A DNA stretch of 64,000 nt from Parasponia andersonii (GCA_002914805.1 JXTB01000315.1:170205-234204); one strand, 5' to 3'; positions 47,885 through 59,057 are shown, counted from the stretch's first letter. Program-made: numbers and translations. The notes: generated by a model from the letters alone, not told the origin.

Positions 47885-49157
47885 CTACGTAACTTTGGGT
47901 CCTTGGGGATTAGTCTTTGAATTTTTTAGTACCCAATTTTTTTTAACACTAAAATATGTATTTTTCTTGATAGAGCATGAAAAACTTATATGTCTATCTT
48001 GATAACAAAAATTGCATATATACTTTGAGTCACTACTAGATGTTGCTTTGAGAAAATAATTTTTAAGATACTTTTGTTTTATAAATAGTTTGTATTTTAT
48101 ACCTCTTTTGTCAAAAATACATCTTTGTCTATCAAGCATTAAATCAAAATTCTTCTTTCCATTAGTGAACTTGTAAATAATATTGCTTAAATCCAGAACT
48201 TTTTCTTTTAAGGAAGCATTTTTATTTTTTAAAAATGCATATATAACACAAGTCAAAATAACTTCCTTTTCTTTTGAAAATTTCTCAGGTTCTTTTAATA
48301 AAAGAGACGATTTCTTCTTGAGAGCACTATTTTTTTTAAAACAAGCAATTTGTAGTTATTATGCAATTCATTAAAATCATCAAGTAGCTTCTTGTACGAT
48401 AACTCTTCTTCATCACTATCATTATTAAAATCATTAAATAAGTCATTATTGAGTTCAAGAGATTTTACCTCACTATCGACAGCCATGAAGCACATGTTAC
48501 CAATCTCCTCTTGAATTTTTTCATTTAATTCATCATTTCCATTATCAACACATGTGGCCTTCATTTCCTTTTCTTCTTCCTCATTTTGAATGTTATTCTT
48601 GATCATTATGATCTCATGAGAAATGAGAAATTCGATGAGTTCTTCTAGAGACACATTGGTGACATCTTTATTTTCTTGGATAGCAACTACCTTCTTTTGA
48701 TATGTTTTTGTTAAGGTTTATAGAACCTTTGTTACCATTTCAGTATTGCTGTAAGTTTTTCCAAGAGTGTGAAGATCATTAGTGATGTTTGTAAATCTAA
48801 TAAATATTTGAGCAATAGATTTATCACTCTTCATTTCAAATAACTCATAATCATGCACAAGCATACTGGTTTTACTTTCTCTAATTTGACTTATGTTTTC
48901 ATATGACCTTTCAAGCATTTTCCATATTTCATGGCACTAGTAGCTATTTGTACAATATTATAAATGTTTACATCTATACTATATAGTAAACAATTTAAAG
49001 CATGTGTATTCCTAGAAAACATGATTTTGTCAATATCATCATATTTATAAAACTCTTTTTCAACAAATTTATTATCAATTATTTTTATAAGAATGTATGG
49101 ACCTTGAAAAATAATATTCAATAAATTATCATCTATAAATTTAAGAAATTTAAACAT
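47885..49157 (-). pseudogene. Sirevirus Gag (broken)
   Basis: Four collinear fragments. 48891-49157 is the Gag N-terminus (MFKFLKFIDDNLLNIIF... ALNCLLYSIDVN). 48718-48918 is the UBN2-like segment (ESKTSMLVHDYELFEMKSDK, then IFIRFTNITNDLHTLGKTY). 48295-48654 is an acidic spacer. 47885-48256 holds a complete CCHC zinc knuckle CNFCYQDRHISFSC and ends with KTNPQGPKVT, the junction to the protease in Sireviruses. The fragments are in different frames with stops between them. The DNA is strongly AT-biased, consistent with methylation-driven decay. Confidence 0.8.
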
Positions 49158-49292
49158 TTGAATTTTCCAAATATTGTAGTCAATACTATTGAAAAATAGT
49201 GGTCTAGTTGAAAATCCTTCATTTGAAAAATTTTGAAAATTGTTTAGATATTCAATTATAAGACGGTTAAGTCTTTAAAAATTGAGCACTAA

Positions 49293-49304
49293 GCTCTCAC
49301 ACCA
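49293..49304 (-). promoter_or_regulatory. Primer binding site for initiator tRNA-Met
   Basis: On the minus strand TGGTGTGAGAGC matches the usual copia primer binding site TGGTATCAGAGC at 10 of 12 positions. It lies two bases inside the 5' LTR. Confidence 0.7.
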
Positions 49305-49306
49305 AT

Positions 49307-50820
49307 TATTAACCCAAGAATGACTATTCAAGAAGGGGGGTGAATTGTGTTTTAAAACTTTTTAAAAAGCTTTGAGGCTAAATGAGCAATAATACCAAAT
49401 ATACATAATAATAATACCAAGCTAATTATGTATAATAAATATCAAATGTACAGTCAAATATTTTACAATAAAGTAAAGATTGTAGAGATAGAGAAAATAC
49501 AAACTCGGTTTTTTTACAAATTTCTACAAATGTGATAATTTACCTACGTTCTCGGCCGTCGGTAACTTGCTTTGAGTTTTAACTATTCGGATCAAGATTA
49601 TGGATTTGATTGACCTTTTTACAAATGAAGTGAATCCTTCTTAAGTTCACCCACGCCTTTATAATAATCTTGATTTCGCCTCTACCATGCCTAATCTCGG
49701 ATTGTTTTGACTCCGCTAATAACCTCACCTACACAGATTGTTTAGACAATAGTGTCAATCTCACCAACTCACGGGTTGTTTAGGCTCCGGTCGCAACCTT
49801 ATATATACTCGAGTTGTTTAAATTTCGGTGACAATCTTACCTAAATCGGGTTATTTAGACTCTGGTGGCAACCTTACCTATGCACGATTACAATTTAATT
49901 TTTGTTGAATCTCTCAACTAGAATCTCTCTCTAATGAAAGTATTTGATACAAGGTAAGCTAAAAGAAAATAAATATAAACACAAGATATGATCTAGTTTG
50001 GTTTAAGTGATTTTTGTGACAAAATGGATTTGAAAGTCTGGATCACAAAAATTGATTAAAACAGTTTGAAGATATGATATGACCAATATAAAGATATTCA
50101 AAAGTTATTTCAAGTGTTAAAAAAGCTTTATTTATAGACTTGAATGAAAACTAGCCATTTTAGACCATTTGTCAGATATTTTGTCATTTTCGATAGACTG
50201 TAAGTGTATTTTTGGTCAACTGAAAATGCTAACCATTAATAGTGTAGTTTTAGCATTCGAATTTGAAAATTGCTGAAAATTCGTGAAGGAATTTGTCTAC
50301 CGAAAATACTAGAGAGCATGTTTTGATTTTATTTCAAGTCTTTTTCGATTCTTTTCAAGATTGTGATTTCATAAAATTGATTTATATGAAATATAGAGAC
50401 TATAAAAATTCATATATCAATTTAAAAGCTTGTGTAAAATAAATTTCATATTTTAATTAGAAATAAATAAGTTTGACAATAGTGGTTTAAAAATTTTCAA
50501 TTTTATGAAAAATTTGAACCATTAAAATTATATTATATGTAAATATATATTCAAATATGAGAAGTAAATATTTAACTTTTACTAGTCTATGCCTAATATT
50601 CTTGATCTTTGTCTTCACGCTCTTTTCTGTAATCTGTCTTCAAGCTTGATTCTAATAAGTCTAATATGCATCCATCTTCAAGTTTGATTTTTTGTTCAAT
50701 TTAAGTTAGAATTTTTAAAGCTATTTCACTACACACTCAAGTTAAATCATTAGTACTAAATCAAATGCTTATTATCTTCAAAATAAAAGTGAGTAAGATT
50801 GAAACTTTAATTTCTCAACA
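49307..50820 (-). repeat. 5' LTR of the Sirevirus-like element
   Basis: About 1.5 kb, ending CA at 50820 on the plus strand (TG at the minus-strand 5' end). The inner end at 49307 reads TA in place of TG. It aligns with the 43795-45092 copy over its outer 1.27 kb. Confidence 0.8.
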
Positions 50821-51260
50821 AATATAATATTAAATGAAATGATGAGGAATCATATTTGCTTTGTATTAAACTATTATTTAATTAGTTTTTTTTTTCTTTA
50901 ACAAAAGAAAGTTATAAAAAATATTGATGATGTGTTTGTTTGGTAATAATTTTTAAGATATTTATTTTTTTAATATTAATATCCCAATATTATTATTGTC
51001 ACCAAAGAAAAAAAAATACAATAGTTAAAAGTTTGACGAAATAATAATGAAAAGGTTACTCTTTTCCTATTTTGAACATAGAGGATACTTTTATGCTATC
51101 TAGGAACAAATGGTTAAAATTAGTATTTAAGAATAATAAAGATGTTGATTTTAGGACTATTCCTTTCATTTGCTGCTTTGTTCTTTTCATTCTCTACTAA
51201 AAAACGTGGAACTTGTGAACAAATTTAGAGTCCTGGAGTTCACCCTTTTTAACATATTTG
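50821..51260. other. Intergenic, no gene seen
   Basis: AT-rich spacer between the Sirevirus LTR and the next TIR element. Confidence 0.5.
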
Positions 51261-51725
51261 GGTTAATATAACCTTGGATCCCAATTTCTTTATTTTGTAG
51301 CTTTTTAAGTCCCAAACTTTTATTTTGTTAACAAGTTAATCCTTTCCCTCTTTTATTTTTGTGTTAGCTACCAAAAGGAAGTTACGTGATCATTCACCCA
51401 AGGCTATTGGTGGTCTTTAAAAACTTGGAGTCATTCATTTTCGTCTTCAGTCGTGGTGAGTTTCAAAAGTGTGGAAAAGTCTCAAAACTTAAAATATCAG
51501 ATCAACTAGATTTCTGAAAGATTCATTAATTTCATTCCTCAACTTTAAATTTTAATTCAAAAACCTCATTCTTCAATTTTTTTTTTCTTCTTCTGGTAAT
51601 TAATCCATTAATCTATAAACCTCATTCTAGGAAATAAATTGAAAAAGAGACTTAAAAGCAATGGCAATTAATTCGTCCACGTTTCAGCCTGAAAAAAAAT
51701 AATAATAAAAGTCCAACAAAAATCA

Positions 51726-52262
51726 TTAGAGTTTGCAAACCAAACCCCAATAAATAAATCTTTCAAAAAAAAATCCCGATAAATTAAAAGACCTTACAAG
51801 AGTCATGCAATGCAATCGGGATTTAAGGTTTGGCGGGGAGCATTTGCGAAGAGTTCGTAGAGGTGGAATAATATACCAACCAAATTGGACTTCTACGGCT
51901 GGGAGACAACAGAATGATGGATTGCTATTGGGCCGATTGGTCATATTTGGCCCTTCATTATGATATTTTGCTACCTCAATTATGTTGTCTGATGGATTGC
52001 TATTGGGCCGATTGGTCATATTTGGCCCTTCATTATGATATTTTTCTACCTCAATTATGTTGTCTGATGGATTGCTATTGGGCCGATTGGTCATATTTGG
52101 CCCTTCATTATGATATTTTTCTACCTCAATTATGTTATCTTTAAGCTCTTCACACTTCCACTTAAACATTATAAAGCACACATCAGATTCTTCAAATTCA
52201 AAAACACTTAGACTGGTCTCACTGCCAATTTTTTTTTCTCGACGAAGCTTCACATAACCCAT
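51726..52262 (-). CDS. 178-codon ORF with three 25-residue repeats, unknown function
   Basis: I do not recognise this protein. It starts at an ATG in good context (AACGATGG). Residues 1-41 are charged and look coding-like (MGYVKLRREKK, then SVFEFEESDVCFIMFKWKCEE). They are followed by three nearly identical 25-residue units beginning DNIIEVEKYHNEGPNMTNRP (the third has VAKYH), encoded by the 75-bp minisatellite. The C-terminal part (about residues 117-178) has no features beyond a Phe-rich patch. It lies inside a TIR element, so it may be a captured exon or a fortuitous ORF. The 75-bp unit also keeps the plus strand open (51914-52144), which warns against over-reading it. No domain or targeting signal is evident. 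Confidence 0.35.
   Translation of the reverse strand: MGYVKLRREKKIGSETSLSVFEFEESDVCFIMFKWKCEELKDNIIEVEKYHNEGPNMTNRPNSNPSDNIIEVEKYHNEGPNMTNRPNSNPSDNIIEVAKYHNEGPNMTNRPNSNPSFCCLPAVEVQFGWYIIPPLRTLRKCSPPNLKSRLHCMTLVRSFNLSGFFFERFIYWGLVCKL
51915..52139. repeat. 75-bp minisatellite, three copies
   Basis: Units start TGATGGATTGCTATTGGGCC at 51915, 51990 and 52065, exactly 75 bp apart, with one or two substitutions. The period is a multiple of three, so both strands keep open frames. Confidence 0.95.
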
Positions 52263-52354
52263 CGTTCATACAACCTGCAATTCATCTGATAAACCGAGGA
52301 TTGTTTTACCCAATTTTTTTTTTTTTTTTAAGATCAGAAATCGCCCAGCACATT

Positions 52355-52715
52355 GACAGAGCTAGAAAATTTTTAGTGGAGGCACACAGAAGAAGCATAT
52401 TAGTTAACATAGATCAATATAGAATTAAAAAAAGTGTTTAAAGTGAGTCAAAAGAAAAATTATTCAAAGTTAAAGCAAAATATAATATTTCAAAATAACA
52501 TAAGTAAATTTTAGAAATTTAAAAGAAAAAATAGTGGATCTTATTAAGGACATTATTGATTTTTTTTTTTTTAATAAAACAGGGACAACAACTATAATTA
52601 TAAAAATTCAGAGGGGACAAATAGAGGACAAAACTAAAATTTTAAAATAAAATTAAGGATAAAAATATAATTTCAAAAAAAAATGAGGAGGGTGAGCCTA
52701 TATTGGCTCCGTCCA
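52355..52715. mobile_element. Possible small TIR repeat nested in the larger element
   Basis: The left edge GACAGAGCTAGAAAATTTTT followed by AGTGGAGGC, and the right edge TTGGCTCCGTC (reverse complement GACGGAGCCAA), form a short imperfect inverted repeat about 360 bp apart. These edges are of a type common at plant repeat termini. No TSD was defined. Confidence 0.35.
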
Positions 52716-53361
52716 TGGCCCTGCGATTGTTTCACCTATTTTTTTTTAAAGACCACAAATACCCCTGGGTGAATGATCACATGATTTTCTTGTGGGTGTT
52801 AACGGTAAAAACAAATGATAAATGAGGGAAAGGATTAACTTGTTACCAAAATAAGAGCTTGGGGACTTAAAAGCTACAAAAAATAAATAATGGAGATCTA
52901 AATAATATTTCTGATAAAGAATGGGGATCCCAGGTGATATTATTCCTGCTTTTTTTTAACGATAAATTTATACGTAATATTCATTTTTGTGCCTTATGTT
53001 TCAAAAATATCCATATGAAATATAAGTGGTGTACATCTATAATGTAAAATTTTACCTATAATTTATATTTGTAGTGCAAATTCATACTTGTACTGTATAT
53101 TATGACATGTATACCGATTTTTAGATATAATTTTACTCGGTATATATTTCATGTATAAAATACGTGTGATTTACATTTCTTAGAAAATTGGTATTACTAG
53201 TATTTATGAAACAAGAACTAAAAACGAGAATTTATAAAAATATGCTTAAAAAATCAGTATTTATGAATTTCCTTTTTTCTCTCTAATTCCAATCCAATTC
53301 GGCTTACCAAACATTCATACTCCCTAAATTGTTTCAACAACTTTAGGCAAACTGGCCCAGT

Positions 53362-53499
53362 TTAAATATTGCAACAGATAGTAATTAATCATTTTTAAAT
53401 CTTAGAATTTGCTTTATGAGATCATCCTCGTTAAATATTGCAACAGATAGTAATTAACCATTTTTAAATCTTAGAATTTGCTTTATGGGATCATCCTCG
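53362..53499. repeat. 69-bp tandem duplication
   Basis: Two copies of a unit starting TTAAATATTGCAACAGATAG at 53362 and 53431, differing at a few sites. It lies in the block homologous to 41930, which has only one copy, so the duplication followed the divergence of the two loci. Confidence 0.85.
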
Positions 53500-53754
53500 A
53501 TAGAAGTATCACTTCAGGTGTTAGTTATTTCTCTTTTTTTTTTTCCGTGTTGATTACTCAACTAATGCAAACTACGAATGAAGGGAAAAAAGGAAGAGAA
53601 CATAATTTTAGTAGAAAAAATCGGCTAATTCCATGTTTATTGACATCAAGTATAGAGATAACTTGTCACTCAAGAAAAATATTTATAAAGACATCTTTCA
53701 TTTGTTTTAACTTTCTAGATCAGGTTTGATATGCCATATTATATTATAATAATG

Positions 53755-54300
53755 ATGTATTGTAATTAATTGTATTAAATTGTATTATTCTATTACAGAA
53801 CTATGTTTAGTTTTGTATTGTATTAAGATATCGCATTAAAAATTAATTTTTGAAAATACTACTTTTAGAAGTTCATTTAGAAAAATATCATTTTCACAAA
53901 TACCACTTCTAAAATACAACTTTTCAAAAATACAACTTCTAAAATACAACTTTTCAAAAATGCCACTTTCTAATTTCAATTTTTGAAAAATTTAACTTTT
54001 AAAAGTATTTAGAAAAATACTACTTTTAAAAAGGACAAAGTGATGTGAGAGAAACAAAGGGGAGAAAAAGGGATGAGAAAGAAAATAGAGAAAGAGAAAG
54101 TAATGAGAGAAAAATTAAGGACAGAGAAAATTATGAGAGTCAATATTATAATACGATGTAACATAGACATTTTTTTCGTATTAGATAATACTCTTCGTAT
54201 TGTATTAAATTTTAATATCGTATTAAATAGTATACTACAAAGTACAACCATATATAGTTTTATGTTTAATTAATTTAATACAAAGTCCTTAGTGTACCAA
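53755..54300. repeat. Second copy of the AT-rich repeat at 38920-39400
   Basis: It starts GATGTATTGTAATTAATTG and ends near TAATTTAATACAAAGTCCTT. It contains short tandem units of ACTTCTAAAATACAACTTTT at about 53905-53960. It interrupts the block homology with 41930-42720, so it may be an inserted element. Confidence 0.5.
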
Positions 54301-54929
54301 ACATGACCTTAGGTAACTAATGAGAAATACACCTATGTTTTCCAGTTGGGCTGACATATGAACTAAAAAAGATATGGGATAAAATCTTTCTTATACTATG
54401 TATTTTGACTTTTTGTTCAGTTTGACCTTGTATATTGGTTATTATCAATATTATTCTTAAGATTTAAATTTGGTGCAAATATATACCCTCAAACAACCAA
54501 ACACTAATATAGAGCTATTAACCGACTGAAATGCTATTTTGAAAAATTTGAAAATAATTTTTTTTTATATAATTCAAAGTTATATTTAAACTTTAAACTA
54601 GATTAAAAGTTAATAAAAATTTCAAACTTATGGAAAAAAGGGACAAGGATGAGAAATTAAAGGAAATATGCATAATAATAATATGGGAAATTTGAGACAT
54701 ATGTTCTCAAAGAAAAATATTTAAAAAATATGTATCTTGACGAAAATATCCTTAAAAAGTTAAACTTGGTTAAATATGCATGATAACATGTAAAATAAAT
54801 TTGATCAAATATTCAAAAATTCAAGTTTAAAGGTAACGAGTATAGTTTAAAATAGCTTATTACCGAATTTCGAAATGTTATGAGGTAATTTATGCGTTGA
54901 AAAATCATTTTTAAATTTATTTTTGTGAG
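54301..54929. other. Intergenic, no gene seen
   Basis: AT-rich with no recognisable motif. Confidence 0.45.
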
Positions 54930-55300
54930 TTTTAACGAAAAATCGCGATAATTGTCAAAATATTTTGATGATTTTCGATGGTTTTTGATAAAAATGATAT
55001 TCTCAATAAAATTTCTATGGTATATGTTTGACAATATTTCGATGAAAGTGATATTTCTGACGAAATTTTGATAAAAGTGGTATTTTCGATATTATTTGAT
55101 ACTATTTCGATAAGTGGTATTTTTGACAATATTTCGAGTAAAGTAATTTTTCAACGACGTTTTGATGAAAATAGTATTTTCGATACTTTTCGATGCTATT
55201 TCAATAAGTGGTATTTTTTTATGATATTTCAATGAAAATGATATTTTTGATAACTTTCGATGTAATTTTGATATTTTTGATATTATTTTGATAATTTTGC
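54930..55300. repeat. Degenerate satellite-like array
   Basis: Many imperfect repeats of a core GATATTTTCGATA or TATTTCGATGAAA at spacings of about 25-50 bp. They leave Ser/Ile/Asn-rich chance ORFs on the minus strand. No higher-order unit could be fixed by eye. Confidence 0.6.
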
Positions 55301-55471
55301 AGAATGACCAAAAAAAAATTAGCAACTATTAACTCAAATTTAATTTTTTAATACATAAATTATCTTAAAAAATCGATAATAAACCATTTTAAACTATATT
55401 TATTGTATTTAGAAAAAATATTTTAATGATTACTTATGTTTATGTTAGAAAAAAAAAAAACGAAAGAGACA

Positions 55472-55565
55472 GGTTAAGAGACATGTAAGAAGAGAACCAG
55501 TTATTAGGAGTGGAGACACGTTAGGAGACATGTAAGAAGAGAACTAATTATTAGGAGTAGGGCCT
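55472..55565. repeat. 47-bp tandem duplication
   Basis: Units starting GTTAAGAGACATGTAAGAAG (55472) and GTTAGGAGACATGTAAGAAG (55519) are followed by similar AGAACYARTTATTAGGAGT segments. Confidence 0.8.
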
Positions 55566-55934
55566 CAAATAGGCATGTTTTCGTATATATTTTACGTAAT
55601 TTCTCAAAAAGATCGATATCTTTCTTCTTCCGCCTCTAACTTCCTCGTCTTAATCTCCAACCTTCTCTATGTTTAATCACATATATACTGTCCAAGTTAT
55701 TTCCAAACAGTTATATTCAAACCTCAACAATTCAATTCTTTCACCTTTAAAAAAAAAAATTAAAAAAAAAAAACTCAACAACCCAAATGCATAGACCCGC
55801 AAGAAGGAGCAAAAAAAAAAAAAAAAAAAGGTAATACAAAACAAATCGAGCCTAACAATAAATTTCCATGATCGACAGTAAATTTATGCAATTTCCATAG
55901 ATTGAGGTGGTCGTACACAATTGATCGTTAAAAG

Positions 55935-56250
55935 TTGGGAGCTTTGTTGGCTTATCCGTTCAATGTGTTCGGGGGTTTATTGTGTATGAGGATAAAGGTA
56001 GCTTTATCTGCTGTGAGATGTGTTGACAAGATGAGGTCAAAGATGAGCTTGTTGCAGACGGAGGAGGTCGGCGAGATAACAACACACTTGGCTATGACGA
56101 AGATGTCGCGGTCGGCGCCTGATTATTGCAAAGCTTGGAGGAAAGCCGCAGACTAGCGGAGGGCATTGCTTAGATCTGAGCGAAGAGGATGATCATCGAA
56201 GCCGAGCTCCAGATCCAACGACAATGGAAGAATCTTGATTAGCTGAATTA
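55935..56250 (-). pseudogene. Coding-like remnant of an unrecognised gene
   Basis: This 300-bp patch is distinctly more GC-rich than its surroundings. On the minus strand it reads as coding-like protein (LDLELGFDDHPLRSDLSNALR, stop, SAAFLQALQ, stop, SGADRDIFVIAK, then CVVISPTSSVCNKLIFDL) with two or three in-frame stops. The family is not identified. It could be a decayed exon or captured fragment. The plus-strand reading (73 codons from a TTG) looks less protein-like. Confidence 0.35.
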
Positions 56251-56259
56251 ATTGATTTG

Positions 56260-56770
56260 ATTTGATTTGTTTAGAGGGTTTGGTTTATCTGCTAGTTACA
56301 TAGTCTGTTGTGGGTTTGCTGGGTTCATCGTGATTGGGACTTTGATGAGTTTTCAGCTGCATAAATGTTATTTCAAGATTGGGCCTTTGATGGTGTTAAT
56401 AGATTTCTGCCTTCATTTCAAGGCTCAGTTTGCTTCTTTTTTTTTTTTTTTTTTTTTCCTTCTAAATTTTAATGCTCAATTGATTGTCCAGAAAATTCCA
56501 AACAAGATAAATGGAGGCAGAGGGACGTAGAGAGGATGATGGGGTTTTGGGCTTTTTTTTTTTTTTTTTTTTGTTATTAACTTAGAAATTTTAAATTTTA
56601 AAGAAAATATTGATCATAATTAATATATAAGGTCTAATTTAAAATTTGTAACAATTTTTTTTTTCAATTTGATCTTGAATTTAAAATATTTTAAGATAAA
56701 ATTAAAAAAAAGAAAGTTAAAATAAAAAGTATAAAATATTTTACCCTAAAAGTATTACTTACCCAAAATA
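56260..56770. other. Transcript-like stretch without a recognisable gene
   Basis: T-rich sequence with long poly-T runs (56440-56458, 56554-56571). An 87-codon plus ORF here has no motif. Confidence 0.4.
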
Positions 56771-56774
56771 AAGA

Positions 56775-57065
56775 GACGAAGTCCTAGTATGTTATTAATG
56801 GTACCACACACAACCCAGACCGCCAATGTGGCATAGGTGCATTGAAATTTTATACCAGTAAATGGGCAAAGTTTGGGGCCAAAACATAAACGTATAAGAA
56901 CACTAGTTCTAGTCATCTTTGGCTAATTTTCTCCATTGTGGCCAACAGAGAGTTATGTTCAGCAAATTAAATAATTAATTGTTATTCAAATCACATAAAT
57001 AAATTAAACGAACGGACTAAGTGAACTTGACTACAGGAGTGAAACAATTGAAGATGACAGACTCA
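56775..57065. repeat. Block homologous to 42280-42690
   Basis: It shares AAGTCCTAGTATG, AGTTTGGGGCCAAAACATA, TTTGGC-AATTTTCTCC and CAATTGAAGATGACA with the block downstream of the functional CAT region. It lies about 270 bp from the 3' end of the CAT pseudogene. Confidence 0.7.
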
Positions 57066-57335
57066 ATAAATTCTATTATTTACACTATTCACATCAAATA
57101 TCTTAACTCAGGTACCAAGATTAGCCAAAAGCAAATATCAGAAGTATACGATCTTATTAAGACCTTTATTTTGTTGGCTTGAATGGTAACACTTCAATAT
57201 TTTGCCTTTTGCTTTTAAAATGTAGTTTAGTTGGAGATTTTTCTCAAAATATCAACTAAAAGATATCCACAAATATTTTCAAAGTAGCAAAAGCAAACAC
57301 GAGGTGTTCTCAGGCAAAGCCTAATTTCCAATTGC

Positions 57336-59057
57336 TCACTTTTGTTCATTTAAGCAAGCCACATCATAGGTTGCATGGAGACCAACAAACAAATAGTAAA
57401 CAAGCATCAGCGCCGAGCACATGAAGAACCTCAAGAACGCAATGGTTCCCAAAGACCCAATGAGAAAAAGATTCACCACAATAGACAATGATGGCAGCCA
57501 TGGAACCAGAGGAACCCCCCAAACCTTTGGAACTCTCTGCTTTGGAAGCAATGCCATCCCCAAATTCCCCATAAACCAAATCAAAGCAACCGCTGAAAAC
57601 TCAAACCACCCTCGCCTTTTCATGTTCCAAAGTGTAGTAAACCCAATAGAAGAACCAATTACAACAAATAAACAAGCAAGAAACTTGATCAAATCTTCCT
57701 TTTCTGTCACTTCCCTAACGTAATACCTCCTAACTAGCAATGCAATAGCTATAAGCATAAAAATAGCGAGCGTACTGAACGAGACAAGACTTGACAAAAC
57801 ACGCAAACTCACAAAAAATGTTATTACAGAGCTAGTAATGGTTACCAGAAGAGTAGCATAAATTGGGGTCCGAGTTTTTGGATGAAGAAGAGCAAACCAA
57901 GGTGGAATCATATGTGCTCTTGCAATTTGAGTGGTGTACCGAGCTTGGCCGAGAGACATAACAAGCAAACTAGAAGTCATACCCTTGACGGCACATATGC
58001 TCACCAAATACTTGGCCCAATTCATGCCAATATTTCCGAAAGCAACCGAAAAAGCGGCATTACCATCTATTTCAGAATATCTCTGCAACAGGGTCAATGC
58101 AAAAGCCATCAGGCAGTAAATCACAGTGATCATACTCATTGAACCGACCAAACCAATTGGTATATCTCTAGAAGGTTGCTTCGTCTCCTCAGCCATGGTG
58201 GCCACCAAATCAAAGCCCATGTATGACAAGTAGACAATGGCTGCAGCCTCAAAAACACCCTTCTCCCCATTTGGGAAATACGGGCTCAGATTCGAAGTCT
58301 CACCACGAACAATCCAATAACTACTATAAACACAATGATCATAAGACTAATTATGGAGCCGAACGAATTCAAGGAAGATGTCCTCTTTGTTCCACTCATT
58401 GCAATACCATTCGTGATTTAGATGACCAAAAATGCAACTGGGTCCAAAAGATCAAAGCCTTCGGGAAAAGAATTAACCCGAATTCGAAGAAAATCCGGGT
58501 CGTTTGTGATCATACTGGCGAAGTAGGAAGGCCAGGAACGACTCACCGCCGCGGTGCCGATGACGGCTTCCAAGAGAAGGTTACCGGCGGCGATGAACGC
58601 CACGAAATCGCCTAATTCGATCCTCAGGTAGGAGAAGGAGCCTCCGGCGATGGGGATTTCGACTGCGAATTCGGTGTAGCAGAAGACAGAGAGCAGAGCA
58701 GAGAGGCCAGAGATGGCGCAGGAGAGAACAATGGCGGGTCCTGCATGGTCGTGCGCTTCTTGGCCTGTGATAGTGAATACGGCGCTGCCAACGACGGCGC
58801 CGAAGCTGAGCCAGATGAGGTCCCACCACGTGAGGCAGCGCTTCATGTCGTGGCCACTCTCTTTCCGGAGCTGGACGAGTTCGGTGGCCTCGGTCGAGCG
58901 GTGGAGAAGGCGGTCCTTGAGGCGAGAGCAGGTGTCGGATACGGGACTTTGTAAGAGGTGAAGCTTTCGAAACAGGGCTCCGGAAGAAGTCTCGCTTGCT
59001 CCATTGCCAATAGCTTCTGGGTAGTAAAGGGTCTTCTTGTTCCGTCCGTACATCCAT
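57336..59057 (-). pseudogene. CAT amino acid transporter pseudogene (paralogue of 36532-38271)
   Basis: It is collinear with the intact CAT gene over its full length, from MDVRTEQ (ATG at 59057) to the natural stop at 57336. Reading it against the intact copy shows four lesions. One base is lost in the codons for FFPEP near 58979-58982, and one about 40 bp on, near 58940. A nonsense TAA lies at 58418-58420, where the intact gene has a Leu codon (TTA). One base is lost near 58310. Two shifts fall within the first 45 codons, so no useful product is expected. The C-terminal 290 codons (57336-58220) remain open and well conserved. The helix-1 motif reads GSAVF instead of GSGIF. The same GC-rich 5' third is seen as in the paralogue. 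Confidence 0.92.

Larger units (their letters stand above)
43795..50820 (-). mobile_element. Sirevirus-type Ty1/copia retrotransposon, decayed
   Basis: A 7-kb minus-strand element. From right to left it has 5' LTR (50820-49307), tRNA-Met primer binding site (49304-49293), gag fragments, an integrase C-terminal remnant, polypurine tracts and 3' LTR (45092-43795). The Gag type (UBN2-like domain, CCHC knuckle, then a TNPQGPK motif) and a polypurine tract reading AAAAATGGGGAGAT fit Sireviruses. RT and RNase H are gone. The outer about 230 bp of the left LTR is missing, so no target duplication can be read. Confidence 0.8.
51261..52946. mobile_element. Long-TIR DNA element, possibly Mutator-like, carrying an ORF
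   Basis: Inverted arms of about 165-205 bp: the left arm 51261-51427 matches the reverse complement of 52738-52946. Shared pieces include CAAGTTAATCCTTTCCCTC, GTGATCATTCACCCA, GGATCCC and TGTAGCTTTT. The terminal bases are GG...CC. I found no clean target duplication. The interior holds the minisatellite ORF at 51726-52262 and a smaller repeat at 52355-52715. Long TIRs around non-transposase coding-like sequence resemble a Pack-MULE, which is an inference. Confidence 0.6.

Noticed and set aside
51915..52139. Possible CRISPR-like or regulatory repeat array
   Set aside because: The units are contiguous 75-bp direct repeats without spacers, in a plant context, so this is a minisatellite.
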